Notes: generated from the sequence alone by a model not told the origin. DNA of 64,000 bases from Streptomyces sp. MMG1533 (GCF_001279775.1 NZ_LGDG01000224.1:1-64000); one strand, 5' to 3'; counted from the first letter of the stretch, positions 7,217 to 17,417 are shown. Program-made: numbers and translations.

Positions 7217-8707
7217 TCAGGCCGTCGTGCAGCTGTGCCCGTTCAGCGTGAAGTCGTACGCCGGCGAGTTCTTCCCCTGCCAGGACGCGAGGAAGCCGAA
7301 GGCGAGGCTGCCGTCCGCGGGGACCGTCTTGTTGTAGTCGGCGGCGGTGGCGGTGACCCGGGAGCTCTTCTGGGTGAAGCTCGCGTCCCACATCTGGCCG
7401 ACCTGCTGCCCGTCCCGGAAGGACCAGGCGACGCTCCAGGAGTCGAGGGGGTCTTCGGTGGTGACGGTGACGGTGGCCTGGAAGCCGTCGGGCCACTCGC
7501 CGACCAGGTCGTACGTGACCTCGCAGGAGGCGGGTTCGCTCTTGTCGGGGTCCGGCTCGGAGCCGCCGGGGGCGGTGGAGGAGGCCGTGCCGTGGGGCGT
7601 GGTGCCGGGGTTCGTCCCGGCGGATGCCCGGGAGGTGCTCGGCGAGCCCGAGGCCGTCGGTGCCGGGGAGTCGGACGGCAACTCGTCGATGGACGGCACG
7701 GACGAGCGCGGGTCCGCCACCGGCTGGCGGTCGGCCGAGTCGCCGGGTGACGCGGCACCGTTGTCGGTGCCGGCGCCCGGCATCATCGAGACGGCGAGCG
7801 CCAGCATGGAGACCAGGACGGCCGCGACGAGGAGGCCGTTGCGCACGACGCGCGCCTTGTGCGCGCCCGGGTTCGGCGGGCCGTTCTCGCTGTCCGGCGA
7901 ACCGGGCCGCCCGGCACCGAGGCGGACCTCGGCGGCCCGGCGGCGGCGCTCCAGGTAGGCGAGGCCGCCCCAGCCGATCACTCCGCCGGCGAGGGCGGCG
8001 GGCAGTCCGCCTCCGTGCAGTCTGAGACAGGCGGCGGCCTCCGCGCACTCCACGCAGCGGGCGAGGTGCCGGGAGAGGTCGTTCGGGGTGTCGGCGATGG
8101 GCGAGCGGGTGACCGCGTCGAGCAGCCGGGCGTAGCTGCGGCACTGCGCGTCCATCGGCGTGTCGAGGTGGTTGCGGTGGCAGCGGTCCCGGAACAGGCC
8201 GCGCACCTGGGCGAGTTCCTCCCCCACGACGGCCGGGTCGAGACCGAGTCTGCGGGCCACCACGGTGAGCGGCAGCGCCTCCACCTCGGCCAGCCACAGC
8301 AGGGCCGCGTCCGGTTCCTGGAGGTCGCGCAGGCCACGCAGCGCGAGCGGGCGCTGCAGCGGGGGGCCGTTGTAGCGGGCGGCCTTGTCGGAGTTGAGCC
8401 ACAGGCGCAGTTGGGGGTCGAGCTTGTGGCCCTGGCCCTGGATCTCCCAGGCAGCCGCCGTGTTGCGTACGGCGGTCAGCAGCAGCGGGATCCTGGGCAG
8501 CCGGGCCGGGCGGCGGCCGGCGCTGCGGGCGGGAGCGGTCGCAGCGTCGCGGGCTTCGCGCATGCCGAGGGAGAATGCCTCCGTGGCCAGCTGGGTGGCC
8601 GAGGTGGAGCCGGACGTGCACAGGTCGGCGTAGGAGAGCACGGCGTCCCAGCACTCTGAGAGCAGCGCGGCCTCGGCGGCGTCCTGGGGAGTCGGCAGGT
8701 CGGGCAT
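7217..8707 (-). CDS. Sigma/anti-sigma-like zinc-finger membrane protein with C-terminal CBM2 module
   Basis: 496 aa, ATG start with AGGAG in front. The cytoplasmic N-terminus resembles sigma-70 helical regions (about 15-60 and 125-178). It is followed by an anti-sigma zinc motif H-x3-C-x2-C (His214, Cys218, Cys221). A hydrophobic stretch lies at 236-251 and a clear transmembrane helix at 289-309. A Ser/Thr/Pro linker (310-395) leads to a family 2 carbohydrate-binding module (about 398-496) bounded by Cys400 and Cys493 with conserved tryptophans (GEWPDGF, SWSVAW, FLASWQG). The topology would put the cellulose-binding module outside and the regulatory domain inside. Cellulose or chitin sensing is an inference; no partner sigma gene is adjacent. 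Confidence 0.8.
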   Translation of the reverse strand: MPDLPTPQDAAEAALLSECWDAVLSYADLCTSGSTSATQLATEAFSLGMREARDAATAPARSAGRRPARLPRIPLLLTAVRNTAAAWEIQGQGHKLDPQLRLWLNSDKAARYNGPPLQRPLALRGLRDLQEPDAALLWLAEVEALPLTVVARRLGLDPAVVGEELAQVRGLFRDRCHRNHLDTPMDAQCRSYARLLDAVTRSPIADTPNDLSRHLARCVECAEAAACLRLHGGGLPAALAGGVIGWGGLAYLERRRRAAEVRLGAGRPGSPDSENGPPNPGAHKARVVRNGLLVAAVLVSMLALAVSMMPGAGTDNGAASPGDSADRQPVADPRSSVPSIDELPSDSPAPTASGSPSTSRASAGTNPGTTPHGTASSTAPGGSEPDPDKSEPASCEVTYDLVGEWPDGFQATVTVTTEDPLDSWSVAWSFRDGQQVGQMWDASFTQKSSRVTATAADYNKTVPADGSLAFGFLASWQGKNSPAYDFTLNGHSCTTA

Positions 8708-8898
8708 GGGTCTCCTGCGTAGACAGGCGAGGTCAACTCGCCATACTGGCAAAGGAGTTGGGGGGAACCTCGCGGCAGGGGAGGAGTTTTTCACGTCCCC
8801 CACACAACTGACAAGCGCCCTGTTCAAATGTCATGACAGGACGGCCGCGCCCCTTCGACTCCTGCCTGTAGTACGGACGCGAACGCCGTCCGACTCAC
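8708..8898 (-). promoter_or_regulatory. Intergenic region likely holding the promoter of the CBM2 gene
   Basis: 191 bp between two minus-strand genes. On the minus strand the stretch just before the CBM2 gene contains TTTGCCAGTATGG, a possible -10-like segment, and AGGAGACCC before the ATG. A TTGTCA hexamer lies farther upstream at non-standard spacing. No hairpin of terminator quality was found. Confidence 0.25.
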
Positions 8899-10227
8899 CT
8901 ATACCGCCGCCGATTCCGCCGCCGGCAGGCTGTCCATGAACGAGCTGACGGAGAACACCGCGCGACCGGGCCCGGGCGGGCCGTAGCCGGGAGGCGACGA
9001 CAGGCCGAAGTCGTCCATGGTGGCGCGGTAGGCCTCCAGGAGGCGGATGTGGTACTCCAGCGGCGCGCCCTGCGGGTTGGCCTTGCCGAGCGGGGTCGTC
9101 GGCTCGGGGCACCAGGTGGTGAAGCGGGGCGTGATGCCGTGCGACATGAAGAAGCGCAGGCCCTCGGTGGTGGAGGCGATCGCCTCGTCGACCGTGGTGA
9201 AGCCGAAGGGCTCGGCCATCTCCACGCCGGCCACGAAGTTGGGGATGACGTTGCGTGCGCCGAAGATCTCCGCCGAGTCGAGGATGCGCTTGTGCCACTC
9301 GTCGCGGCCGACGTAGCGCTCCTTGCCCGGGCAGTACAGCTCGAACAGACGGCGGTCCCACACCTCGTAGTTGGGGTGGTAGATCTGCACGCCGTAGTCC
9401 TTGAACCGCTGCACGTCGTCGCGCGGCAGCGCCTGCGCCACGACCTTGCCGATCCACCGTCCGGGGAAGCGCTCCTCGATGGCCTTGGCGTAGTGGCCGT
9501 AGAAGTCGGCCTCGTCGCGTCCGGCAACCGTCTTGGTGATCGCGCCGCCGGTGAGGGTGTAGGCGGTGGACGCCTTCGCCGTGTCGTACCGGTCGATGAT
9601 CTCCAGGGCTTCGAGCACCTCCTCGACGTCCTTCACTCCGGTGTACGGCCGGCCCGCCGCCTTGTGCTGGCGCCAGTTGTGGTTGATGTCGCAGTACTGG
9701 CACTCCTCCTTGGCGCCGAAGTACTGGCAGACCCGGAAGACCGTGAGGTAGATCAGGTAGCCCCACTGGATGGTGGGGGCGACCTCCATCACCGACTTCC
9801 CGCTCGCGAGGGTGTGCCGGTAGTACTCCGGCATCGGCGGCACGCCGACGTCGGAGATCCGCTTCCCGTCGAGGTAGAGCCCGAGCACACCGTCCTCGTC
9901 GGCCGCGACCCGGTAGGGCGAGGACGGGTTGACGCGCACGGAGACCACGGTCCGCCGCAGGTCGTACGGCCCACCGGTGAGGATGATCTCCTCCGGCGGG
10001 CGCCGGAGCGCGGCCTCGCCGAGCTCGGGCAGGGTGCCGTGGTCGAAGGAGAAGATGAAGTACGACTTCGGCTTGACCTCGCCGGCCGCCTCGTTGGTGG
10101 TGTCGCTCAGGGCCGATGGATCGAAGGCCACCCCGCCCCGGAGCAGATCCTCCTTGAAGACGGCTTCCCGCGGTACGTGCGGGAATCGCTCCATCAGATC
10201 CTCGACCAGCGCGGTACGGCTGCCCAT
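8899..10227 (-). CDS. Radical SAM protein with a CX8CX2C cluster motif
   Basis: 442 aa, ATG start with GGGAGGAG eight bases upstream. The iron-sulfur cluster cysteines appear to be Cys167, Cys176 and Cys179 (VCQYFGAKEECQYCD), a CX8CX2C spacing instead of the classical CX3CX2C. A long N-terminal part (1-160) precedes the radical SAM core. TLTGGAITK (the GGE-like SAM-amine motif), IGKVVAQALP and the IYHPNYEVWD strand follow as expected for a partial TIM barrel. The reaction is unknown. It sits alone: the hydroxyacid dehydrogenase gene upstream ends 128 bp away and no RiPP precursor is visible. The radical SAM assignment is firm; substrate and pathway are not recognised. Confidence 0.8.
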   Translation of the reverse strand: MGSRTALVEDLMERFPHVPREAVFKEDLLRGGVAFDPSALSDTTNEAAGEVKPKSYFIFSFDHGTLPELGEAALRRPPEEIILTGGPYDLRRTVVSVRVNPSSPYRVAADEDGVLGLYLDGKRISDVGVPPMPEYYRHTLASGKSVMEVAPTIQWGYLIYLTVFRVCQYFGAKEECQYCDINHNWRQHKAAGRPYTGVKDVEEVLEALEIIDRYDTAKASTAYTLTGGAITKTVAGRDEADFYGHYAKAIEERFPGRWIGKVVAQALPRDDVQRFKDYGVQIYHPNYEVWDRRLFELYCPGKERYVGRDEWHKRILDSAEIFGARNVIPNFVAGVEMAEPFGFTTVDEAIASTTEGLRFFMSHGITPRFTTWCPEPTTPLGKANPQGAPLEYHIRLLEAYRATMDDFGLSSPPGYGPPGPGRAVFSVSSFMDSLPAAESAAV

Positions 10228-10355
10228 CCCGTGTCTCCTCCCGGATCGGACGTACGACTCCTCACGGTATGCCCTCGCCCCTGCGTGAGCCGTGCCGGGT
10301 CCCCCGCGCCGCGCACTATGCCCCGGTACGGGGGTGCTGGCCGGGGTCCGGGCCC

Positions 10356-11363
10356 TCACGCCTCCCGTTCCAGGGCCCGCGGATCCACCGGATGGGCAAG
10401 CCGGCCGCCGGACACCAGCCGCTTTGCCTCCGCCACGACGCTCGCGCCGAGCCGGGCCACCTCGTTGCCCTGCGAGCCCGCGAGGTGGGGGGTGACGAAG
10501 GCGTTCGGAAGGTCCAGGAGGAGGGAGTCGGCCGGCAACGGTTCGGGGTCGGTGACGTCGAGGATCGCGGCCAGGCGCCCGGTGCGCAGCTCGGCCACCA
10601 GGGCGTCGTGGTCGACGAGTCCGCCGCGGGCGGTGTTGATCAGCACCGCGCCGTCGGGCATCAGGGCCAGCTCGCGGGCGCCGATCAGGTGCCGGGTCTG
10701 CGGGGTCTCTGGGGCGTGCAGCGTGACGATCCCGGAGGTGCGCAGCAGGTCGTCGAGGCCGAGCAGCGGTACGCCGAGTGCGGCGGCCCCGGCCTCGTCG
10801 ACGTACGGGTCGGTGAGAGCGGGACGCAGGTCGAAGGGGCGCAGCAGCTCGATGAGGCGGCGGCCGATGCGGGAGGCGCCGACGATGCCGACGCGGCGGC
10901 CGTGGTTGCCGATGCCCGGAATGAGCCCCCAACCCGGGTGGACGCGCTCGGTGCGCAGGCGTTCGCGGCCGGTGAGAACGTCCTTGCCGGCGAGGAGGAC
11001 CATGGCGAGGGTGTACTCGGCGACGGGGACGGCGTTGGCCTCGGCCGCCGAGGAGACGGCGATGCCGCGCTGCCACAGTTCGGGGGTGGCGAAGCTCTTC
11101 ACGGAGCCGGCCGAGTGCAGCACCGCGCGCAGTTTCGGGGCCGCGTCGAGGACGGTCGCGTCGAGACGGGGGCAGCCCCAGCCGGTGACGAGGATCTCGG
11201 TGCGGGCGAGCGTCTCCTGGATCGTGGCGTCGGTGAGGTCCTCGGCCACCACGGCGGGGTCGATGTCCACGGCTTCCCGCAGCCGTGCCAGCACCTCGGG
11301 CGGGAAGACTAGCGGCACGTTCTCGGCGGTCATGGCGAACAATGCCTGGGGACGCTCGGGCAA
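10356..11363 (-). CDS. D-2-hydroxyacid dehydrogenase family protein
   Basis: 335 aa from a TTG start with GGAGGG eight bases upstream; an in-frame ATG at 11390 lacks a Shine-Dalgarno. The NAD-binding Rossmann motif appears as VGIVGASRIGRRL, followed by the family's NTARGGLVD loop and ILDVTDPEPLP, with the catalytic Arg in NTARGG, Glu in DPEP and His in TPHLAGS. The family reduces 2-keto acids such as hydroxypyruvate or glyoxylate, or oxidises the reverse. It is divergent from the alditol oxidase, with about 108 bp between starts. Since alditol oxidases can produce glycerate-type acids, a link in sugar-alcohol oxidation is possible but unproven. Confidence 0.85.
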   Translation of the reverse strand: MPERPQALFAMTAENVPLVFPPEVLARLREAVDIDPAVVAEDLTDATIQETLARTEILVTGWGCPRLDATVLDAAPKLRAVLHSAGSVKSFATPELWQRGIAVSSAAEANAVPVAEYTLAMVLLAGKDVLTGRERLRTERVHPGWGLIPGIGNHGRRVGIVGASRIGRRLIELLRPFDLRPALTDPYVDEAGAAALGVPLLGLDDLLRTSGIVTLHAPETPQTRHLIGARELALMPDGAVLINTARGGLVDHDALVAELRTGRLAAILDVTDPEPLPADSLLLDLPNAFVTPHLAGSQGNEVARLGASVVAEAKRLVSGGRLAHPVDPRALEREA

Positions 11364-11396
11364 GGTGGTGACCCTCCGGCTCGGCAGCATGGCGAT

Positions 11397-11410
11397 AGAA
11401 AACGCTCTCT
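11397..11410. promoter_or_regulatory. 14-bp dyad AGAAAACGCTCTCT in the divergent promoter
   Basis: Lies between the hydroxyacid dehydrogenase and alditol oxidase genes. It matches AGAAGGCGCTTTCT at 49973 in 11 of 14 positions and belongs to the same set as the element at 44092. This format (AGAAA-GCGC-like centre) is typical of LacI-family operators. Confidence 0.4.
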
Positions 11411-11417
11411 ACGGTAG

Positions 11418-12716
<1,299 letters not shown>

Positions 12717-12734
12717 CTTTATAAAGCCCCTTTC

Positions 12735-12772
12735 CTAACCCCTTGTCGAAAGTCCCCCGCAGCCCATAGCCT
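12735..12772 (+). promoter_or_regulatory. Promoter with shared AACCCCTTGYCGAA element, ROK gene
   Basis: TTGTCG (12743-12748) and TAGCCT (12767-12772) with an 18-bp spacer make a plausible housekeeping promoter. The -35 lies within AACCCCTTGTCGAA, which recurs as AACCCCTTGCCGAA before the sugar-binding-protein gene (about 16028-16041). This suggests a shared factor, perhaps the ROK protein itself. Confidence 0.4.
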
Positions 12773-12830
12773 TGCGCCGCGCCGGTGCCGATGTCGTCCC
12801 GGCACGATCTGAAGGGATGGGGCCGGGCCG

Positions 12831-14075
12831 GTGAAGCGCACATCACGGGACATCCGCACCGCGAACCGCTACGAGGTGCTGCGCCAGATCATCGCCGAGT
12901 CGCCCACCTCCCGGCAGGAGCTGGCGGCCGCCACCGGTCTGAGCCTCGCCACCGTCGCCACGCTGGTCGGCGAACTCCTCGACCTCCGGATGATCACGGA
13001 GGTCGGTTTCGAGGACTCGGCGGGAGGCCGCCCCCGGGGTCTTGTGGCCGTCAACGCGTCGGGGGGCGCGTTGATCGGCGTCGACATCGCGGAGACGTAC
13101 GTCCATGTCGAGCTGTTCGACCTCGCGCTGAACGTCCTGGCCCGCGCCGAGGAGGACGTCCGCCCCGGCGAGAGCCGCCCCGAGCAGGTGGTCGGCCATG
13201 TCGCCGCCGCCGTCGGCTCGGTGGTCGCGCAGGCCGGGATCGAGGGCGCCCGGGTGCTCGGCGTCGGTGTGAGCGTGCCGGGGCAGGTGGACCGCGCGAC
13301 CGGCATCTCGGAGTACGCGCCCAACTGGGACTGGCACGACGTGCCGCTGCTCGACCTGCTCACCGAGCACATCGCCTACCCCCTCTACCTGGACAACCCG
13401 CTGCGCGCCTGCGCGGTGGCCGAGCTGTGGTTCGGAGCCGCGCGCGGGCGCGGGGACGCCGTGGTGGTCAACCTCGGGACCGGGGTGGGCGCCGGCCTGG
13501 TCCTGGGCGGCGGGCTGCACCGGGGCGTGAGCAACAGCGCCGGCGAGTGGGGCCACACCACGATCGTGCTGGACGGCCGGCTGTGCCACTGCGGCAACCA
13601 CGGCTGCGTGGAGACGTACGTCGGGGCGCCCGGCATCATGCTGAACCTGCGGGAGCTCAGCCCCCGCAGCCTGCTGCTGCACCCGGAGGACCAGACCGCC
13701 ACCATCGACGCGCTGGCCCGGGGGATGATCGCGCACGACCCGGTGGCGCTCAAGGTGGTCCGCAACACCGCCCGCTACCTCGGCGCCGGCATCGCCGACC
13801 TGGTCAACCTGTTCAACCCCGAAGTGGTCGTGCTCAGCAGCTGGGTCGCGGCCACCCTCGGCGAACCGCTGGTCGCCGAGGTGCGCGAGGCCGTGGCCCG
13901 GCACGCGCTGCCGCGGCCGATGGCCGCCACCGAGATCGTCCTCTCCCCGATCCCCACCGACCCGGTGTGCCTGGGCGCGGCGACGTTCGCGCTGGAAGGG
14001 GCGCTGCAGTCGGTCGGGCAGAGGAACGGCAAACGCACCACCCCCGCAAGGAGCCGTACCGCACCACCTTCATGA
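12831..14075 (+). CDS. ROK-family transcriptional regulator of the galactan operon
   Basis: 414 aa, GTG start. An N-terminal winged helix-turn-helix (about 1-75; TSRQELAAATGLSLATVATLV) is joined to a sugar-kinase-like ROK domain. The latter has the ATP/sugar-binding signature VVNLGTGVGAGLVLGG and the zinc motif CHCGNHGC. ROK repressors typically bind a sugar or sugar phosphate and release DNA. The stop codon overlaps an ATG of the next gene (ATGA), and galactanase, importer and beta-galactosidase genes follow on the same strand. This makes it the likely local regulator of galactan use. The inducer would be galactose or a galacto-oligosaccharide by inference. Confidence 0.9.
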   Translation: MKRTSRDIRTANRYEVLRQIIAESPTSRQELAAATGLSLATVATLVGELLDLRMITEVGFEDSAGGRPRGLVAVNASGGALIGVDIAETYVHVELFDLALNVLARAEEDVRPGESRPEQVVGHVAAAVGSVVAQAGIEGARVLGVGVSVPGQVDRATGISEYAPNWDWHDVPLLDLLTEHIAYPLYLDNPLRACAVAELWFGAARGRGDAVVVNLGTGVGAGLVLGGGLHRGVSNSAGEWGHTTIVLDGRLCHCGNHGCVETYVGAPGIMLNLRELSPRSLLLHPEDQTATIDALARGMIAHDPVALKVVRNTARYLGAGIADLVNLFNPEVVVLSSWVAATLGEPLVAEVREAVARHALPRPMAATEIVLSPIPTDPVCLGAATFALEGALQSVGQRNGKRTTPARSRTAPPS

Positions 14076-14092
14076 CGACGGAAGGGATGCAC

Positions 14093-15934
14093 GTGACTCA
14101 CCCCCGCCCCAGGAGATCGGTCCTGCTGACAGCCGCGGCCGCGTTAGCTGTCTCCGGGCCTCTCATATCCGCCCCGACGGCCTCGGCCGCCACCCCCACG
14201 CTGGCCGAGGTCTCCCCGCACGCCGCCCAGACCATCGACAACATCGGTGCCTCCGGCGCCTGGTGGGTCAACGACCTGAAGAACTTCGACCCGAAGGTCC
14301 AGGCGAAGGTCGCGGCACTGCTGTTCTCCTCCAGCGGCCTCGACCTCAGCAACTACCGCTACAACATCGGCGGCGGCGGAACGGCGGTCACCACCCCGTC
14401 CCGCGCCCCCGAGGACTTCCGAGACGACGACGGGACGTACGACTGGAGCAAGGACAAGGGCGGCCGCACTTTCCTCTCCTACGCGGCGAAGTACGGTGTC
14501 GAGAACCTGGTCGCGTTCGTGAACAGCGCGCCCGCCGAATGGAAGACCAACGCCAAGAGCTGCGGCGGTTATCTGAAGGCGGAGAACGAGCAGGACTTCG
14601 CGAAGTACGTCGCGGACGTCACCGACCACTTCGCCAAGCTGGGCCAGAGGTTCGACTACATCAGCCCCTTCAACGAGCCGACCAACAGCTTCGACAGCTG
14701 CGGCCAGGAGGGCATGCTGGTGAACGTCGACCAGCGCGACGACATCGTGCGTGCGCTGGGCGCCGAGCAGGACGCGCGCCGCCAGAAGACCGGCATCATC
14801 GCCGACGAGTCGACCAGCACGGTCAAGTTCAACGAAGAGGTCCCGCAGTGGATCTCGCAGCCGGGCACGGCCCAGTACGTCGACAAGCTGGCCCACCACA
14901 CGTACGACAACCCCAGTGACGCGAACCGGGCGAAGGTCTACGAGACCTCCAAGGCGGCCGGCATCGAGTCCTGGTCGACGGAGATCTGCTGCTTCGGCAA
15001 GGGCGGCACGGGCTGGGCGCAGGAGTACGACCCGACCATCGACGGCGGTCTGAACCTGTCCCGGATCATCTACAAGGACTTCGCGACCGCGCACGATTCG
15101 GCGTTCCACTGGTGGGTCGCCCTGTCGGAGATGATCGGCAGCGACCCGTACGCGAAGAACGACGACGGCTGGAACGACGGGCTGATCTACTACGACCCGA
15201 ACTACGCCACCAACGGCAACCAGACCCTGTACTACACCAAGCGCTACTACGCGCTCGGCCAGTACAGCAAATTCGTCAAGCCGGGCTCGGTCGCGCACAA
15301 CGTGACCGGGGTGCCGGACGGCGTCGAGGTGTCGACGTACGACAAGAACGGCAAGTGGGTGGTGGTGGTCAACAACCACAACACCACCGAGACGGCCCTC
15401 GACCTGCACTTCAACAGCAAGACTCCGGTGCGGGCGAGCAAGGCCGTGCGGACGTCGGCCGACGAGAACTGGGCGAACGTCACCAAGCCCTCCGTCCGGG
15501 GCGGCACGGTCTCCGCGTCGCTTCCGGGCCGCTCCATCACGACGTACGTCCTCGACCAGAAGAGCTACGCCCCGAGTTCGGCCGTCACCGGTGCCTGGCA
15601 GGGCAAGCAGTCCGGCAAGTGCCTGACGGCCAACGCCTCGGGCGCGGTGATCGGCGCCTGCACGGGCGGGGCCGAGCAGTCCTGGTCGTACGACGTGAAG
15701 GGCCGGCTGAAGGGCGCAAACGGCTTTCTGACGGCGGGGAGTTCGGGACTGGTGGCCTCACCCACGGCCACCGGTGACGCCTCCCAGCAGTGGCTGCTGA
15801 ACTCCAACGGGCAGGTCGTGAACGAGGGTTCGGGCAAGTGCCTGGACGTCGGCGGGCAGGCCACCGCGGACGGCAGCAAGGTGAGCGTGTACAGCTGCAA
15901 CGGAGGGGCCAACCAGGCCTGGTTCCGCCAGTAG
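14093..15934 (+). CDS. Secreted GH30 endo-beta-1,6-galactanase with CBM13
   Basis: 613 aa from a GTG with GAAGGG six bases upstream; ATGs at 14072 (overlapping the ROK stop) and 14087 are alternatives. A signal peptide (about 1-33, ending ASAA) precedes a GH30 catalytic domain. The acid/base Glu195 lies in SPFNEP and the nucleophile Glu297 in STEICC, after the RYNIGGGG strand. A beta-sandwich follows, then a ricin-type CBM13 lectin domain (about 485-613, GKCLDVGG...NGGANQAW). The architecture matches the Streptomyces endo-beta-1,6-galactanase that cuts side chains of type II arabinogalactan. The neighbouring importer and GH2 gene fit. GH30 xylanases and glucanases also exist, so specificity is inferred. 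Confidence 0.85.
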   Translation: MTHPRPRRSVLLTAAAALAVSGPLISAPTASAATPTLAEVSPHAAQTIDNIGASGAWWVNDLKNFDPKVQAKVAALLFSSSGLDLSNYRYNIGGGGTAVTTPSRAPEDFRDDDGTYDWSKDKGGRTFLSYAAKYGVENLVAFVNSAPAEWKTNAKSCGGYLKAENEQDFAKYVADVTDHFAKLGQRFDYISPFNEPTNSFDSCGQEGMLVNVDQRDDIVRALGAEQDARRQKTGIIADESTSTVKFNEEVPQWISQPGTAQYVDKLAHHTYDNPSDANRAKVYETSKAAGIESWSTEICCFGKGGTGWAQEYDPTIDGGLNLSRIIYKDFATAHDSAFHWWVALSEMIGSDPYAKNDDGWNDGLIYYDPNYATNGNQTLYYTKRYYALGQYSKFVKPGSVAHNVTGVPDGVEVSTYDKNGKWVVVVNNHNTTETALDLHFNSKTPVRASKAVRTSADENWANVTKPSVRGGTVSASLPGRSITTYVLDQKSYAPSSAVTGAWQGKQSGKCLTANASGAVIGACTGGAEQSWSYDVKGRLKGANGFLTAGSSGLVASPTATGDASQQWLLNSNGQVVNEGSGKCLDVGGQATADGSKVSVYSCNGGANQAWFRQ

Positions 15935-15940
15935 TACCCC

Positions 15941-15973
15941 GGTGGCGGGCCGCTGGTGCGGCGGCCCGCCACC
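15941..15973 (+). terminator. Stem-loop after the GH30 gene
   Basis: A 13-bp perfect stem GGTGGCGGGCCGC paired with its complement, with a 7-base loop, starts 7 bp after the stop codon. It separates the GH30 gene from the importer genes, which then need their own promoter (or partial read-through). Confidence 0.75.
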
Positions 15974-16025
15974 CCCATCACGTCCGGAATCCCGAACGCT
16001 ACACAACGCTTCGAACAGACTTCGT

Positions 16026-16062
16026 CCAACCCCTTGCCGAAGCCTTAGCCGAAGGTTAACGT
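16026..16062 (+). promoter_or_regulatory. Promoter region of the sugar importer with shared AACCCCTTGYCGAA element
   Basis: Contains AACCCCTTGCCGAA, nearly identical to the element before the ROK gene, followed after 16 bp by TTAACG as a weak -10. About 95 bp of leader remain to the ATG at 16155. Confidence 0.4.
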
Positions 16063-16154
16063 CCCGCACCGCAACCCCTTTTGAGCCACCTGGCGCTGAG
16101 CCGCAGAGCCATCGGCACAGAGCCGCAAGCCGTACTCAAGACAAGGACGTCACC

Positions 16155-17417
16155 ATGTCGGCAATGAGCAACACCAACTGGGACCGCCGCAACGTACTGC
16201 GGGCCGCGATGGGCCTGGCCGCCGCCGGCGGTCTGGCCGCGTGCGGCGGGAACACCGGCCGTAGCGGCGGGGGGTCGGGCGACGTGCTCACCCAGTACTT
16301 CCACGCGTACGGCGAGGCGGGCACCGAGCAGGCCATCAAGAAGTACGCGAAGGCCTACAAGGGCGCCAACGTGACCACCCAGTGGATCACCGGCAGCAAC
16401 TTCGAGAACAAGCTGTTCCCGGCCCTGCTGACCAAGAACGCGCCTGACCTCTTCGAGTTCCACCCGCAGCTCCAGATGGTCAAGAGCGGTCAGGTGGCGG
16501 ACCTGAGCGACATCATCAACCCGGTCAAGGACGACTTCAACCCGGCCGACATCGCCTCGCACACGGTCGACGGGAAGATATACGGCGTCCGGATGATCGA
16601 CGACCCGCAGTTCTTCTACTACCGGCCGTCGCTCTTCGAGAAGGCCAAGATCGAGGTCCCGCAGACCCTGGAAGAGCTGATCGAGGCCATCGACAAGCTC
16701 ACCACGGACAAGGTCAAGGGTGGCTTCCTCGGCAACGACATCACCCCCGTCCAGAACCCGCTGATCTGGTCGGCCGGCGCGAACACGCTCAACGAGAAGA
16801 ACGAGATCGCCTACCACACGGACGCCGTGGCCGACGGTCTGAGCCAGCTCCGCAAGCTGTTCACGAGCGGCAACCTGCTCCTGGACGCCCCCGCCGACTG
16901 GTGGGACCCCTCGGCCTTTACCCAGGGCCTGACCGCCATTCAGTGGTGCGGCATGTGGGCCATGCCCGTGATCCAGAAGGCGCTCGGCGACGACGTCGGC
17001 ATCTTCCCGTTCCCCAAGGTCGGCTCCGCCGGCAAGGCATCGGTCATCAACGGCGGCTGGTCGATGTTCGTCAACGCCAAGAGCAAGAACGTCGACGCAG
17101 CCAAGGAGTACGTCAAGTGGCTGTGGATCGACCAGAAGGAGTACCAGGAGGACTGGGCGCTGTCCTACGGCTTCCACGTCCCGCCGCGCACCTCGATCGC
17201 GCAGTCCGCCACCAAGCTCAAGTCGGGTCTGCCGGCCGAGGGCGTCAAGCTCTTCACCGACTACGGGCACTTCGACAACATCGCCTGGACGCAGTCGATG
17301 ATCGCCTCGGTGAACGACGTGATCGCCAACTCCGTGCGCAAGAACGGCAGCCCGGAGGCCGCGCTCGACGCCTGTGACAAGAAGGTCAACGCAGAGCTCA
17401 AGAAGCTCTTCGGATAG
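16155..17417 (+). CDS. Sugar ABC transporter substrate-binding lipoprotein
   Basis: 420 aa. The N-terminus carries twin arginines (DRRNVLRAAMG) and a lipobox LAAC with the lipid-modified Cys at residue 30, so it is an exported, membrane-anchored lipoprotein. The body is a family 1 extracellular solute-binding fold (DLFEFHPQLQMVKSGQVADLS, NGGWSMFVNAKSKN). It binds sugar outside the cell and delivers it to the two permeases that follow. Position behind a galactanase and before a beta-galactosidase points to galacto-oligosaccharides such as beta-1,6-galactobiose. The ATG is preceded by AAGGA. Confidence 0.93.
   Translation: MSAMSNTNWDRRNVLRAAMGLAAAGGLAACGGNTGRSGGGSGDVLTQYFHAYGEAGTEQAIKKYAKAYKGANVTTQWITGSNFENKLFPALLTKNAPDLFEFHPQLQMVKSGQVADLSDIINPVKDDFNPADIASHTVDGKIYGVRMIDDPQFFYYRPSLFEKAKIEVPQTLEELIEAIDKLTTDKVKGGFLGNDITPVQNPLIWSAGANTLNEKNEIAYHTDAVADGLSQLRKLFTSGNLLLDAPADWWDPSAFTQGLTAIQWCGMWAMPVIQKALGDDVGIFPFPKVGSAGKASVINGGWSMFVNAKSKNVDAAKEYVKWLWIDQKEYQEDWALSYGFHVPPRTSIAQSATKLKSGLPAEGVKLFTDYGHFDNIAWTQSMIASVNDVIANSVRKNGSPEAALDACDKKVNAELKKLFG

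Noticed and set aside
8899..11363. RiPP or other natural-product cluster around the radical SAM gene
   Set aside because: No precursor peptide, leader-binding protein, transporter or scaffold enzyme nearby.
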